Part shown: piece after piece, positions 1 through 7,453 of the stretch | Layout of the letters: the number at the start of each line of letters is the position of its first letter | How positions within the stretch are numbered: the first letter of the stretch is position 1 | Assembly: GCF_030286045.1 (NCBI RefSeq) | Contig: NZ_CP127390.1 | Coordinates: forward strand, 2,683,482-2,747,481 | Source: Propionimicrobium sp. PCR01-08-3 | GTDB taxonomy: Bacteria > Actinomycetota > Actinomycetes > Propionibacteriales > Propionibacteriaceae | Direction: 5' to 3' | DNA: 64,000 nucleotides | Made by a program: the position numbers and the translations under genes | Notes under the pieces: generated by a model | What the model was told of the DNA's origin: nothing | What the model saw: the letters and a program-made list of their open reading frames with translations, nothing else | Databases searched by the model: none

Positions 1-46
1 TTGAAGCTACTCGCCACCTGCGTCTTCGCGGCTCAGCGAGTTCGCA

Positions 47-205
47 TTAACCCGTCGGCTCATCAATTTGCGCTTCGTCGTGGACGCTCGGACAGCCTGC
101 GATGCAACAGCCGCAGTAGTCATAGCCGTACTCGGCGAGATCGGCGATGCCGTCGCAACGGCAGCGTCCTACCCGGCATTGGCAGGTAGCTTCTCCGGTT
201 GTCAT
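47..205 (-). CDS. Small Cys-rich protein, metallothionein-like
   Basis: A 52-residue protein with eight Cys (residues 8, 10, 15, 17, 31, 33, 34, 38) in CxC, CxC and CxCC-x3-C groups, plus one His near residue 42. Clustered CxC pairs and small size are typical of metal-thiolate proteins, so a Zn/Cu-binding bacterial metallothionein or metal chaperone is the best guess; an exact family is not recognised. The ATG at 205 is chosen over an in-frame start at 271 because a strong GAGAGGAG Shine-Dalgarno lies about 7 nt upstream and the extension would overlap nothing conserved. It lies about 60 bp downstream of a vapC-like toxin on the same strand, but no functional link is evident. Confidence 0.6.
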   Translation of the reverse strand: MTTGEATCQCRVGRCRCDGIADLAEYGYDYCGCCIAGCPSVHDEAQIDEPTG

Positions 206-267
206 GTCACGTCTCCTCTCAGCTATCGCAGCACCGAATCTCGCCGCAAACCGCGCCGATCCGGAGT

Positions 268-645
268 TCAATACGGAGCAGTCAGTCCATTGAACATCGG
301 GAAATGCTTCACATTACAGGTGAGAATCGGGGCATCCAGCAGTGTCGCCGTCGCAGCAATCGCGAGGTCTGCAGAGTCGATACCGCGGTTGCCCGGGAGC
401 CATCGTCTGCCGAGTTCACCGGCGATCTCGGCAACCTCTTCGTCCACACTGTGCCAGGTGAGAGCGCCTAGCAGAGCACGAGTGGAAGTCTCCTCGGATG
501 GCCGCATGCCAGCCAAAACTTCGAGCCGCGTGATTTCGCTCGCGTGAAGCAGTCCATTCATGCGAGCAGTCTTCAGGACTACAGCGGCTGGGCGATGGCC
601 ACGAAGCACATCGATGAGCACCGAGGTATCAATGAGCACGCTCAT
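268..645 (-). CDS. vapC: PIN-domain toxin, VapC family
   Basis: 125-residue PIN-domain ribonuclease, the toxin of a VapBC-type type II module. The N-terminal LIDTSVLID strand carries the first catalytic Asp (D6), a conserved Glu follows in the RLEVLAG helix (near residue 41), and the GIDSADLAIAA segment supplies the later acidic residues. Length is normal for VapC. Its ATG overlaps the stop of the upstream ribbon-helix-helix antitoxin by 4 nt (ATGA), so the pair is translationally coupled. Target RNA cannot be told from sequence. Confidence 0.9.
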   Translation of the reverse strand: MSVLIDTSVLIDVLRGHRPAAVVLKTARMNGLLHASEITRLEVLAGMRPSEETSTRALLGALTWHSVDEEVAEIAGELGRRWLPGNRGIDSADLAIAATATLLDAPILTCNVKHFPMFNGLTAPY

Positions 646-899
646 CGCGCTCGAGCCTCAGCCAAGCGGGTGCCGGATCGGATGCCTTCGACATACGACC
701 CGCCATCGATATCCCGATCACGCCACGAACCGAACGCGTCCTCAATCGCCTGCAGATCGTCTTGCGCACCTCGTTTGGAGCCATAGGCCTGGACGACGGC
801 GTCTCGGATCAGCGCAGAGATCGATCGTCCGGTTCTCGCGGCCTCGGCATCAAGGAGAGCGCGGTCATCCTCGGTCAAGGAAATCTGGGTGCGCATCAT
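642..899 (-). CDS. vapB: Ribbon-helix-helix antitoxin partner of VapC
   Basis: 85-residue protein. The N-terminal segment (MRTQISLTEDD then a helix ending GRSISALIRDAV) is a ribbon-helix-helix DNA-binding fold of the CopG/Arc type; the C-terminal half is charged and likely wraps the PIN toxin. Start is one of two tandem ATGs (899 or 896). No Shine-Dalgarno is visible; instead a TATCAT -10 sits 6 nt upstream inside a perfect inverted repeat, so the mRNA is probably leaderless and autorepressed. The family is known for autoregulation with its toxin. Confidence 0.85.
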   Translation of the reverse strand: MMRTQISLTEDDRALLDAEAARTGRSISALIRDAVVQAYGSKRGAQDDLQAIEDAFGSWRDRDIDGGSYVEGIRSGTRLAEARAR

Positions 900-916
900 G
901 ATGTAATGATACATCA
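899..916. promoter_or_regulatory. Inverted-repeat operator over the vapB start
   Basis: Perfect 7-bp inverted repeat TGATGTA-N4-TACATCA that spans the first base of the antitoxin ATG and contains a minus-strand TATCAT -10 box (906-911) ending 6 nt before the start codon. Placement fits autorepression by the ribbon-helix-helix antitoxin and leaderless transcription. Confidence 0.6.
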
Positions 917-983
917 CGTTCGCGCTAACCATGCTAGTAGTCAACAGCCGCGTGATTTCACCCGCGTGACGCGGTCCGCCCAT

Positions 984-1041
984 GTGCGAAATTGCGCACC
1001 TCGCAGAAACCCCCGTCCAGCGCCCCTGATAGAATAACGAT
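984..1041 (+). promoter_or_regulatory. Probable abiEi promoter/operator, leaderless
   Basis: A TAGAAT -10 box (1030-1035) ends exactly 6 nt before the ATG at 1042 and there is no Shine-Dalgarno, so transcription likely starts on the start codon. Upstream, GTGCG-N6-CGCAC (984-999) is a short inverted repeat that could bind the AbiEi-like regulator. Confidence 0.4.
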
Positions 1042-1743
1042 ATGGACACAACTTCCGAATTGGCGCGCCGTTTGGGTGTCTCGATTCCGCGCGTCCATCG
1101 CGAGTTGGACGAGCTCCAGGTTGCCCGGACGAAACGTGGGGTGGCCAGGCACATTCCAGATGGCGCGTACGAAGCCATATCTCGCGAGATCGGAGCCACT
1201 CCGCTCATCCCCGATGGCATGACTCGCGAGCAGGTGCTCATTTTGGCAGCCCTCATTCGTTCTCCCCTCGGCCTGGCATCAGCGCGCGCGGCCGCCACCA
1301 AATCAGGCATCAGCCCGACGGTAGCGTCCAGGGTCTTACAGAAATTGGAAAAGGACGGCCTGGCTGAACGTAAATCAAGAACGGAAGCCAGGGGACGCGC
1401 GATGAATGTGACCCGCTGGCATGCCCGAAGTGAAGGTGAATGGCCACAGGCGATTCGGCATGCGGCACGATCGGCGACGCTCCCAACCCCAGTTCGTCCT
1501 GCAATTCCCGAGCATCTACCCAGGAGATTCCAGCATCTGTTCTGGAACACAGATCCAAACGCCTTGTCCCTTCCCGAGGACGCAGCTTTCGTCGCTCACC
1601 GCATGCTGACTTCAGACGGCGCCGAGGCAATGTTGTGGGCACTTCAGCATCTCCCGCCTGAAGCGATCCGGAACGCCGTTTCTGTCCGCGGCGTCGACGC
1701 CAGAACCAAATCACTCGCACGTTTGGTTGCTGGCGATGACTGA
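1042..1743 (+). CDS. Winged-helix antitoxin/regulator, AbiEi-like
   Basis: 233 residues. Two helix-turn-helix-like regions are visible: residues 1-30 (SELARRLGVSIPRVHRELDE) and a MarR-like winged helix around residues 65-115 (GISPTVASRVLQKLEKDGL). The C-terminal part has no motif I recognise. It overlaps by 8 bp a nucleotidyltransferase of the AbiEii class, and this gene order matches type IV abortive-infection toxin-antitoxin pairs, in which the AbiEi-type protein represses the operon. Assignment rests mostly on the partner gene. Alternative: a MarR-like regulator unrelated to AbiEi. Confidence 0.6.
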   Translation: MDTTSELARRLGVSIPRVHRELDELQVARTKRGVARHIPDGAYEAISREIGATPLIPDGMTREQVLILAALIRSPLGLASARAAATKSGISPTVASRVLQKLEKDGLAERKSRTEARGRAMNVTRWHARSEGEWPQAIRHAARSATLPTPVRPAIPEHLPRRFQHLFWNTDPNALSLPEDAAFVAHRMLTSDGAEAMLWALQHLPPEAIRNAVSVRGVDARTKSLARLVAGDD

Positions 1744-2389
1744 GTCAGGGGTCAGCCACGACCTGGCGTCGGTCCAGGAGATTCTTCCAGGCGGGACCGC
1801 CGAGACATGGACGGCGATCACTCCGGTTGTTCCCAAGTCTGCATATTTGGCTGGGGGCACAGCGCTCGCCGTCCACCTGAAACACCGCATTTCACGAGAC
1901 CTGGATTTCTTTACCGAGCGTGAATTCAATGTCGATCAACTCGCGGCACAACTATCTGAATTGGGCGACTTCGCTCCGACACTTGTAGTGCCAGGCACGC
2001 TCAACGGCATCTTCAACCGCACCAAGATCCAATTTCTTAAGGCCGGCTCTCAACGCAATGTGGAAGCGCCCACCGTCTTCGCCGGAATCCGTATCGCGTC
2101 CGTGGCTGATCTGATGGCAAGCAAACTCAAGGTCATCGGAGATCGCGGCGAATTGCGGGACTATTTCGACATCATGATGATCGAGGAGCAAACCGACATC
2201 TCGTTGGAGAATGGCTTGGAGCTATTCATTCAGCGATACCAGCCAAAAGTTCCGGACGCCGCGATCGCTCATTTGCTGCGCGGGCTCGGCTACATGGACG
2301 ATGTTGCCGATGATCCGGGACTGCCCGTTTCGCGAAGGTTAATCGAGGATTTCTGGACCGCACGCATGCGGACTCTGAATCCGTTCTGA
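1736..2389 (+). CDS. AbiEii-type nucleotidyltransferase toxin
   Basis: 217 residues from the ATG at 1736, which overlaps the upstream TGA; a TTG three codons earlier is less likely. The core YLAGGTALAVHL followed by RISRDLDFF is the nucleotidyltransferase signature (GG...T/S and DxD) of the AbiEii/DUF1814 family. Later ADLMASKLKVIGDRGELRDYFD matches the family's K/D-containing helices. Known members act as the toxin in AbiE phage-abortive systems, and related enzymes modify tRNA acceptor ends. The overlap implies translational coupling with the AbiEi-like gene. Confidence 0.8.
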   Translation: MTESGVSHDLASVQEILPGGTAETWTAITPVVPKSAYLAGGTALAVHLKHRISRDLDFFTEREFNVDQLAAQLSELGDFAPTLVVPGTLNGIFNRTKIQFLKAGSQRNVEAPTVFAGIRIASVADLMASKLKVIGDRGELRDYFDIMMIEEQTDISLENGLELFIQRYQPKVPDAAIAHLLRGLGYMDDVADDPGLPVSRRLIEDFWTARMRTLNPF

Positions 2390-2414
2390 CACTCACGTGT
2401 GGCGATAGCCCGCG

Positions 2415-3584
2415 TCAACGCCCGTCGATCACCTTGATCTGGTCGTCCAAACGGTAGGGACGCGAATGCACGACCGTGCCCAGTTCACCGTTGATGCGGC
2501 AGATCTCCGCGCGGACTGCGGCCGTGGCATCCGGGCGTCCATAGACCGCCTCGGCCAGCTCGCGGGCACTCACTCCGGCCGGATGATCGGCCAGCCAGGC
2601 CACGATCTGGGCGCGGCGTCCCTGCAACTCGTGCGTCGCGCCGGCGGTGCTGCCCTGCACGGTGAATCGGCAGCGATGCTCCGACAGAGTCAATTCCAAC
2701 CGTTCCTGCACGCTCGCCCATGTTCCCGCGGGACGCAGCAGCCAACCGCCGGCCACCCTGTCCCCTGTCACCAACCCGAGCCTGTCGACCGTGAACACTC
2801 CCTGCGGATTGCCGGGCAGCCGAAGCTTCCCTTTCGTCGGCATCTCACCCGCCGCAGCCACCCAGCCCCAGTCGTCGACGAGCGCCCATCGTCCGCTCAC
2901 CGGGGTTCTGGTCGAGGCAGTCAACCGATCGAGGCTTCGCCCGTGCTCCGCTTTGAGTTCGACCCCGATCTGGCGGGCGACACTGGCCACCAGCGCAATC
3001 GCCATCGGGTTCGCGTCTTCGACGGGAAACGACAAGTCGATGGCACCAAGCGGGCGCATGGTTCGTGGGTCGATCACCGGTGCCGCCGCACAACTCCACG
3101 CGTGGTGGCTGACACAGAAATGCTCCGCAGCATGAACGTGCACCGGGATTCCGGCGCTCAGCGCGGTGCCGATGGCGTTGGTGCCGACGGCCTTCTCCGA
3201 CCACCTGTTGCCGGGCTGAAAGGAGAACTCATCGGCCCGCTTCATGATCGCACGCTCCCCCGAGCGCCAACGGATCGTCCCTTGCGCGTCGGAGAGCACC
3301 AAAAGCACCCGCGAGTCGTCAACCAGCGGGCCGAGAATCGACTCGATGACCGGCAGCAGAGTCAGGATCGCGGCGTCACCGGCGTCCGGTTCGGATTCGA
3401 CCGTGGCGGGTATCTTCGCCGGGTTCATTCCGGCACGTCTCACCCGCAGCCATGAATCCCTGATCACCGGACGAGGCTGAGCAGGCGGACGATCACCGCT
3501 GAACCAGGCCGCATGAATCCGCTCCAGCACCTCCCGGTGCGAACCTTCGTCCGACTGCGCGAACGCCACGTCGTAAGAGCCCAT
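2415..3584 (-). CDS. acoR: GAF-domain activator of the acetoin operon (AcoR-like)
   Basis: 389 residues from the ATG at 3584, preceded by GGTGAGG; an in-frame start at 3632 lacks a better site. Residues about 60-230 form a GAF-type sensor region (VIRDSWLRVRRAG..., NAIGTALSAGIPV, HHAWSCAAAPV), as in AcoR-family regulators. The AAA+ sigma-54 module of proteobacterial AcoR is absent, and the C-terminal region (SARELAEAVYGR, residues about 310-389) looks like a winged-helix DNA-binding domain. This fits actinobacteria, which lack sigma-54. It is divergent from acoABCL across about 280 bp, so it probably senses acetoin or a related inducer. Confidence 0.8.
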   Translation of the reverse strand: MGSYDVAFAQSDEGSHREVLERIHAAWFSGDRPPAQPRPVIRDSWLRVRRAGMNPAKIPATVESEPDAGDAAILTLLPVIESILGPLVDDSRVLLVLSDAQGTIRWRSGERAIMKRADEFSFQPGNRWSEKAVGTNAIGTALSAGIPVHVHAAEHFCVSHHAWSCAAAPVIDPRTMRPLGAIDLSFPVEDANPMAIALVASVARQIGVELKAEHGRSLDRLTASTRTPVSGRWALVDDWGWVAAAGEMPTKGKLRLPGNPQGVFTVDRLGLVTGDRVAGGWLLRPAGTWASVQERLELTLSEHRCRFTVQGSTAGATHELQGRRAQIVAWLADHPAGVSARELAEAVYGRPDATAAVRAEICRINGELGTVVHSRPYRLDDQIKVIDGR

Positions 3585-3708
3585 GATGACCTCACCTGCG
3601 CTACCCCATTGACGCGTGGGCGATTGCCTCAATCGTAACCCGGGATCCGCGGATTCCCACCTGCCCGGATCGGCACAATCCTGTTACCCGCACGGCATGA
3701 CCTCGCCC

Positions 3709-3725
3709 GAACGTTGCAGAACGTT
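3709..3725. promoter_or_regulatory. Direct repeat in acoR-acoA intergenic region
   Basis: GAACGTT occurs twice, 10 bp apart (3709-3715 and 3719-3725), i.e. one helical turn. Each copy contains the palindrome AACGTT. It lies between the divergent acoR and acoA genes and is a plausible AcoR binding site; this is inference from position and spacing. Confidence 0.35.
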
Positions 3726-3865
3726 ACATGCGCGAATCACACCTAGCCACCCCTCGCTTTGCGGGCACGCCTACGCGATCCTCTGGTCGCTATGCCGGCG
3801 CCGTCGTAGCGTCAATCAACCCGCAGAGCCAGCGGGAGCCTCACACGAATCGATGGAGATATCAC

Positions 3866-4858
3866 ATGAGTGCACCTACTACCGAAGCGATCCGGATGGA
3901 CTATCCGCATGAAGAGCTACTCGGTGCCTATCGGCGGATGACCGAGATCCGTGCCTTCGAGGATCGTCTGCATATCGAGAACATGACCGGCGACCTGCCC
4001 GGCTTCATCCATCTGTATGCGGGTGAAGAGGCCACGGCCGTCGGCGTCTGTGACAATTTGAGGCCAACCGACTACATATCGTCCACCCACCGAGGGCATG
4101 GGCATTGCCTCGCCAAGGGCTGCGAGATCCGCGGCATGATGTGCGAGATCTTCGGCAAGGACGAAGGGCTGTGCCGCGGCAAGGGCGGTTCGATGCACAT
4201 CGCCGACCTCTCGGTCGGCATGCTCGGCGCCAACGGCATCGTCGGCGGCGGCCCGCCGCTGGCCATCGGCGCAGCACTGTCAGCGAAGACGCTCGGCAAC
4301 GACGGCGTCGCCGTCAGCTTCACCGGCGACGGCGGCTCGAATCAGGGCACCGCATTCGAAGCCATGAACATGGCCGTCGTCCTCAATCTGCCGGTCATTT
4401 TTGTCTATGAGAACAACGGCATCGGCGAGGGCACCGCGGCCGCCTTCTCTGTTGGCTCGGGCGATATCGCCGGACGCGCCGCAGCCTTCGGGTTGCCTGC
4501 CGTGAAGGTGGACGGCGCCGACTATTTCGCCGTCCGACAGGCCGCCCGGCAGGCCGTCGACCGCGCCCGCTCCGGAGAGGGACCATCGGTTATTGAGGCC
4601 AGCTCAGTGCGTTTCTACGGGCATTTCGAAGGAGACGCGGCACTGATCCGCAGCCCCGAGCAACTGGAGGAACAGAAGGCCACCCGGGATCCGTTGAAGA
4701 TCTTCCGTGAGAAGACAACAGATGTCATCGATCCGGCCGAGCTCGATGCCCTCGACGTCGCCGCCGAGAAGGAAGTCGACGAAGCCGTCGCATATGCGCG
4801 GGCAGCAGCCTGGCCCGACGCCAGCCAGGTGACCACCGACGTCTACGCGTCCTACTGA
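3866..4858 (+). CDS. acoA: Acetoin dehydrogenase E1 component, alpha subunit
   Basis: 330 residues. Thiamine-diphosphate-dependent E1 alpha that cleaves acetoin with AcoB in the cytoplasmic complex. The ThDP motif starts at GDG (154-156) and ends at NN (183-184); the HRGHGH and RGKGGSMH loops are also typical of E1 alpha. The ATG at 3866 has GGAG 7 nt upstream; an upstream in-frame start at 3728 would add 46 residues without conservation. First gene of acoABCL, 15 bp before acoB. Pyruvate or branched-chain E1 alpha are alternatives, but the AcoR neighbour and short length favour acetoin. Confidence 0.85.
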   Translation: MSAPTTEAIRMDYPHEELLGAYRRMTEIRAFEDRLHIENMTGDLPGFIHLYAGEEATAVGVCDNLRPTDYISSTHRGHGHCLAKGCEIRGMMCEIFGKDEGLCRGKGGSMHIADLSVGMLGANGIVGGGPPLAIGAALSAKTLGNDGVAVSFTGDGGSNQGTAFEAMNMAVVLNLPVIFVYENNGIGEGTAAAFSVGSGDIAGRAAAFGLPAVKVDGADYFAVRQAARQAVDRARSGEGPSVIEASSVRFYGHFEGDAALIRSPEQLEEQKATRDPLKIFREKTTDVIDPAELDALDVAAEKEVDEAVAYARAAAWPDASQVTTDVYASY

Positions 4859-4873
4859 GCCAAGGAGACAAAC

Positions 4874-5890
4874 ATGACTGAAATGAGTTACCGCGAGGCC
4901 ATCCGGGCCGGCCTGACAGACGCGATGCGCGAAGACCCGACCGTCGTGGTCATCGGCGAAGACCAGCGCGGCGGCAAGGGCGGCACCAATCCCGACCCAA
5001 ACATCGAAGCATTCGGCGGCGTCCTCGGCGTCACCAAAGGGTTGTGGACAGAGTTCGGCGACGAACGGGTCATCGACACCCCGATCACCGAATCCGCGAT
5101 CCTCGGCCTTGCCGCGGGGTCGGCCGCGACCGGGCTTCGGCCGGTGGCCGAGTTGATGTTCATGGACTTCTTCGGAGTCTGCTACGACCTGATCTGGAAT
5201 CAGGCGTCCAAGTTCCGCTACATGTTCGGCGGCAAGGCCAGAACGCCTATGGTGATGCGCGGCATCATCGGCGCCGGTATCGGTGCCGCCGCCCAGCACT
5301 CGGCGTCGCCCTACAACTTGTTCACCGCAACGGCCGGCATGAAGGTTGCCTGCCCGTCGAGCCCGTATGACGCTCGCGGCCTGATGCTGGCGGCGATCCG
5401 TGACGACGATCCGGTGATCTTCTGCGAGCACAAGGCCTTATACGACATCAAAGGTGAGGTGCCCGACAGCCCGTACACGATTCCGTTTGGCGTGGCCAAC
5501 TACACCCGCCAAGGTGACGATGTGACGATCGTGGCCCTGGCCAATATGGTCACGGTGGCCAATCAGGTCGCCGACAAACTTACTGGTGAGGGGATCTCAG
5601 TAGAGGTCGTGGATCCCCGCACCACGAGCCCGCTCGACGAAGAAGGCATTCTCGAATCGGTCGCATCAACCGGACGAGCGGTCGTCGTCGACGAGTCCAC
5701 TGCCCGCTGCGGGTTCGGCCACGATGTGGTCGCCACGATCGCGACCAATCTCTTTAGCGAGCTCAAGGCGCCGATCAAGCTGATCACCCCACCGCACGCC
5801 CCGGTTCCGTTCTCCCCAGCACTGGAGAAGGAATGGGTGCCGAGCGCTGCCAAGGTCGAAGACGCCGTTCGAGCCGTTGTGGGGGCCTGA
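4874..5890 (+). CDS. acoB: Acetoin dehydrogenase E1 component, beta subunit
   Basis: 338 residues, the normal size for E1 beta. Recognisable family segments are YREAIRAGLTDAM, VVVIGEDQ, DTPITESAILGLAAG (with the ThDP-binding Glu), AQHSAS and VVDPRTTSPLDEE in the C-terminal transketolase-like domain. It pairs with AcoA to form the ThDP active site. A good AAGGAG precedes the ATG; the stop lies 3 bp before acoC. Confidence 0.88.
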   Translation: MTEMSYREAIRAGLTDAMREDPTVVVIGEDQRGGKGGTNPDPNIEAFGGVLGVTKGLWTEFGDERVIDTPITESAILGLAAGSAATGLRPVAELMFMDFFGVCYDLIWNQASKFRYMFGGKARTPMVMRGIIGAGIGAAAQHSASPYNLFTATAGMKVACPSSPYDARGLMLAAIRDDDPVIFCEHKALYDIKGEVPDSPYTIPFGVANYTRQGDDVTIVALANMVTVANQVADKLTGEGISVEVVDPRTTSPLDEEGILESVASTGRAVVVDESTARCGFGHDVVATIATNLFSELKAPIKLITPPHAPVPFSPALEKEWVPSAAKVEDAVRAVVGA

Positions 5891-5893
5891 GCC

Positions 5894-7450
5894 ATGGCCG
5901 AGATTCAAGCCATCACCCTCCCGAAGTGGGGGCTGACCATGGAAGAAGGCACTTTCGGCAGTTGGAATATCGCCGAGGGTGAGTCCTTCACGCAAGGCCA
6001 GGTGTTGTGCACGGTCGAGTCGTCCAAGCTCGTCAATGACATGGAGGCCTCGTTCGACGGCACCATGCGCCGGTTGATCGCCCGGCCTGGTGAGGTTTTC
6101 CCGGTGGGTGCGCTGATCGCGGTCAGTGCACCGTCAGAGGTGGCGGACGCCGAGATCGATGCGTTCATCGCCGCCCAGAGCGGGGTCACCGCGGCCACAG
6201 ATGGTGAAGAGTCGGCGGCACCGCAGGCCTCCGCGCCCACACCAGCTCACGCATCTACCGCCGCGACCACTGAAGGGCCTTCCGCAGCAAAGCGGGCCGC
6301 GGCCGCACCGCCCGCTCCTCGTCCGGGTGAACTTATGATTCCCGAAGACCTGCGGGGCGCCTCCGCGCCCGACGTGTGGGCGACCCCTCGCGCCGTGAAG
6401 TTCGCAGCCGCCAACGGCATCGACCTGGGCAAGGTCGCCGGTTCGGGGCGCGACGGCAGGGTCAGCATCGCCGACGTCGAGCAAGCCATCACCGCTGGTG
6501 GCGGCCAGCTCGCGGCGAAGCCGAAGACCGAACGCGGGCAGGTGCGGCTGCGCTCGCACACCGATGATTCCGCCGTCGCGGCCACGCCTGTTGCCCGCAA
6601 GCTCGCGCACGTGCGCGGCATCAATCTGCATGACTGCCGGGCCACCGGTTCGAGGGGACGCGTGTGCCGGGCCGATGTCGAAGAGGCGATCCGCAAGCTG
6701 CAATCGGGTGAACCGACGCCGACGACTCAAGCTGCCGCGCAACCGGTCGTCCAGGCCAATGAGGCGACGCCGCAGCCGCTGTCCCCGATGCGCCGGACGA
6801 TCGGTCAGCGATTGCAGTCGTCCTACCAGACCTCGCCGCATTTCCGGGTGAACACCGAGATCGAAATGGACGCTGCGCTCGCGCTGCGCGCCGAGATCAA
6901 CGCCACGGTGCCGGGCGTGAAGGTCAGCGTCAACGATCTGGTGGTGAAGGCGGCGGGGCTCGCGCTGACCAGGATTCCCGAAGTCAACGCGCAGTTCGAT
7001 GAAGCCAGTCAGACCGTCGTCCAGTTCGCCGATGCCGATATCGCCGTCGCGGTTTCGCTGCCCGAAGGGCTGATCACCCCGATCGTGCGCGGTGTGAACA
7101 AGAAGCCGCTCGGTCAGGTCTCGGCCGAGGTGAGTGATCTGGTCACCCGGGCAAAGGCGAAGACCCTGGCCGCCGACGACTTCCAAGGTGGCACCTTCAC
7201 CGTCTCGAACCTGGGAATGTATGGGGTGACAAGCTTCGACGCGATCATCAATCCGCCGCAGGCCGCGATTCTGGCGGTCAGTGCCGGGGTGAAACGGCTG
7301 GTGGTGGACGATGAGGATCAGGTCGACGTGCACACCATCATGGAGGTCTCGCTGGCCAGTGACCACAGGATCGTCGACGGGGCTTTGGCAGCCCGGTTCG
7401 CCGCCGAGTTGCGGTCGATCCTCGAGGCTCCGGCCCAGATGCTGGTGTGA
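5894..7450 (+). CDS. acoC: Acetoin dehydrogenase E2, dihydrolipoamide acetyltransferase
   Basis: 518 residues. Order of domains: lipoyl domain (1-80) with lipoylated Lys45 in VESSKLVND; Ala/Pro-rich linker; two peripheral-subunit-binding domains (about 155-197, starting TPRAVKFAAANGIDL, and about 230-272, starting TPVARKLAHVRGINL); second linker; C-terminal acyltransferase domain ending in the catalytic DHRIVDGALAARF motif. It moves the acetyl group from E1 to CoA. Two binding domains instead of one is unusual and may raise E1/E3 occupancy on the core. Confidence 0.88.
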   Translation: MAEIQAITLPKWGLTMEEGTFGSWNIAEGESFTQGQVLCTVESSKLVNDMEASFDGTMRRLIARPGEVFPVGALIAVSAPSEVADAEIDAFIAAQSGVTAATDGEESAAPQASAPTPAHASTAATTEGPSAAKRAAAAPPAPRPGELMIPEDLRGASAPDVWATPRAVKFAAANGIDLGKVAGSGRDGRVSIADVEQAITAGGGQLAAKPKTERGQVRLRSHTDDSAVAATPVARKLAHVRGINLHDCRATGSRGRVCRADVEEAIRKLQSGEPTPTTQAAAQPVVQANEATPQPLSPMRRTIGQRLQSSYQTSPHFRVNTEIEMDAALALRAEINATVPGVKVSVNDLVVKAAGLALTRIPEVNAQFDEASQTVVQFADADIAVAVSLPEGLITPIVRGVNKKPLGQVSAEVSDLVTRAKAKTLAADDFQGGTFTVSNLGMYGVTSFDAIINPPQAAILAVSAGVKRLVVDDEDQVDVHTIMEVSLASDHRIVDGALAARFAAELRSILEAPAQMLV

Positions 7451-7453
7451 ACG

